A stretch of 15,703 nt of DNA from JBDTMT01 sp039934135 (GTDB lineage Bacteria; Desulfobacterota; Binatia; HRBIN30; CADEER01): the NCBI GenBank assembly GCA_039934135.1, contig JBDTMT010000064.1, positions 1-15,703 on the forward strand. The letters run 5' to 3'. A program made the position numbers and the translations under genes. Shown here in pieces: positions 15,651 through 15,703 of the stretch. The notes below the pieces were generated by a model, which did no database searches, was not told where the DNA came from, and was given only the letters and a program-made list of their open reading frames with translations. Within the stretch, counting starts at the first letter, position 1; every line of letters begins with the position of its first letter.

Positions 15651-15703
15651 TCAGAAGTTCACGGCGATCTGCGTACCCAGCACCAGCGCGTTGGGGATCT
15701 TTC
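15651..15703 (-). CDS. C-terminus of a probable outer-membrane beta-barrel protein (partial)
   Basis: Only the last 16 residues lie in the window: KIPNALVLGTQIAVNF, then TGA at 15653-15651. An amphipathic final strand with alternating hydrophobic residues and a terminal Phe is the BAM-recognition signature of Gram-negative outer-membrane proteins. The gene enters from the right and ends 129 bases from the stop of the small paralog, convergent with it. The fragment is short, so the family cannot be named. Confidence 0.55.
   Translation of the reverse strand, partial: KIPNALVLGTQIAVNF

Overview
The window looks like chromosomal DNA of a free-living Gram-negative bacterium with high G+C, close to the old 'Deltaproteobacteria' (Myxococcota, Desulfobacterota or Candidatus Binatia). 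The pointers are a secreted mosaic protein with RCC1 repeats, a Myxococcus-type Cys-rich repeat (DUF4215), LamG and DUF1566 domains; a PDZ/multi-TM/GAF histidine kinase with a sigma-54 response regulator; a proteobacterial-type Lnt; and a probable outer-membrane barrel protein at the right edge. The lineage is inferred from gene content only.

Left part (1-8431). A very large surface protein, open at the left edge, is followed by a perfect 16-bp GC hairpin. Next comes a two-gene unit: a MNT/AbiEii-like nucleotidyltransferase and, one base later, a 57-aa partner with a repeated FRT-x-EEA motif, arranged like a toxin-antitoxin pair. The partner's stop codon abuts the stop codon of a convergent 896-aa sensor kinase. 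The kinase is divergent from an NtrC-type response regulator with an intact GAFTGA motif; together they form a two-component system that should act on sigma-54 promoters.

Middle part (8432-12788), the scarred region. One weak small gene and debris of IS3-family transposases (a frameshifted OrfB tail and an OrfA piece with an in-frame stop) flank a single DUF4268/PD-(D/E)xK-like gene whose base use is less GC-rich than its surroundings. To its right lies lnt (apolipoprotein N-acyltransferase, minus strand). The last ~20 codons of lnt run into a short tandem repeat, and its stop codon lies inside the IS remnant. Between lnt and the integrase is a protein-like stretch broken into three frames, which overlaps both neighbours by ATGA.

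Right part (12785-15703). A P4-type tyrosine integrase lies just downstream of the tmRNA gene (ssrA, minus strand, tag ADDSFALAA). Four GTTGCCCCCA-type motifs sit between them, and ssrA has a clear rho-independent terminator and a plausible sigma-70 promoter. The 3' end of ssrA is a classic attachment site, so an integrated (perhaps decayed) element to its left is likely. Further right, two divergent small genes encode paralogous 77-78-aa proteins (37 of 77 positions identical). Their 202-bp shared control region holds two dyads, GGGG-N4-CCC and GGGG-N3/4-CCCC, spaced 20 bp apart. I regard this paralog pair, with its probable shared operator, as the best candidate for an undescribed small system here. 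The window closes with the C-terminus (ending in Phe) of a minus-strand protein that resembles an outer-membrane barrel.
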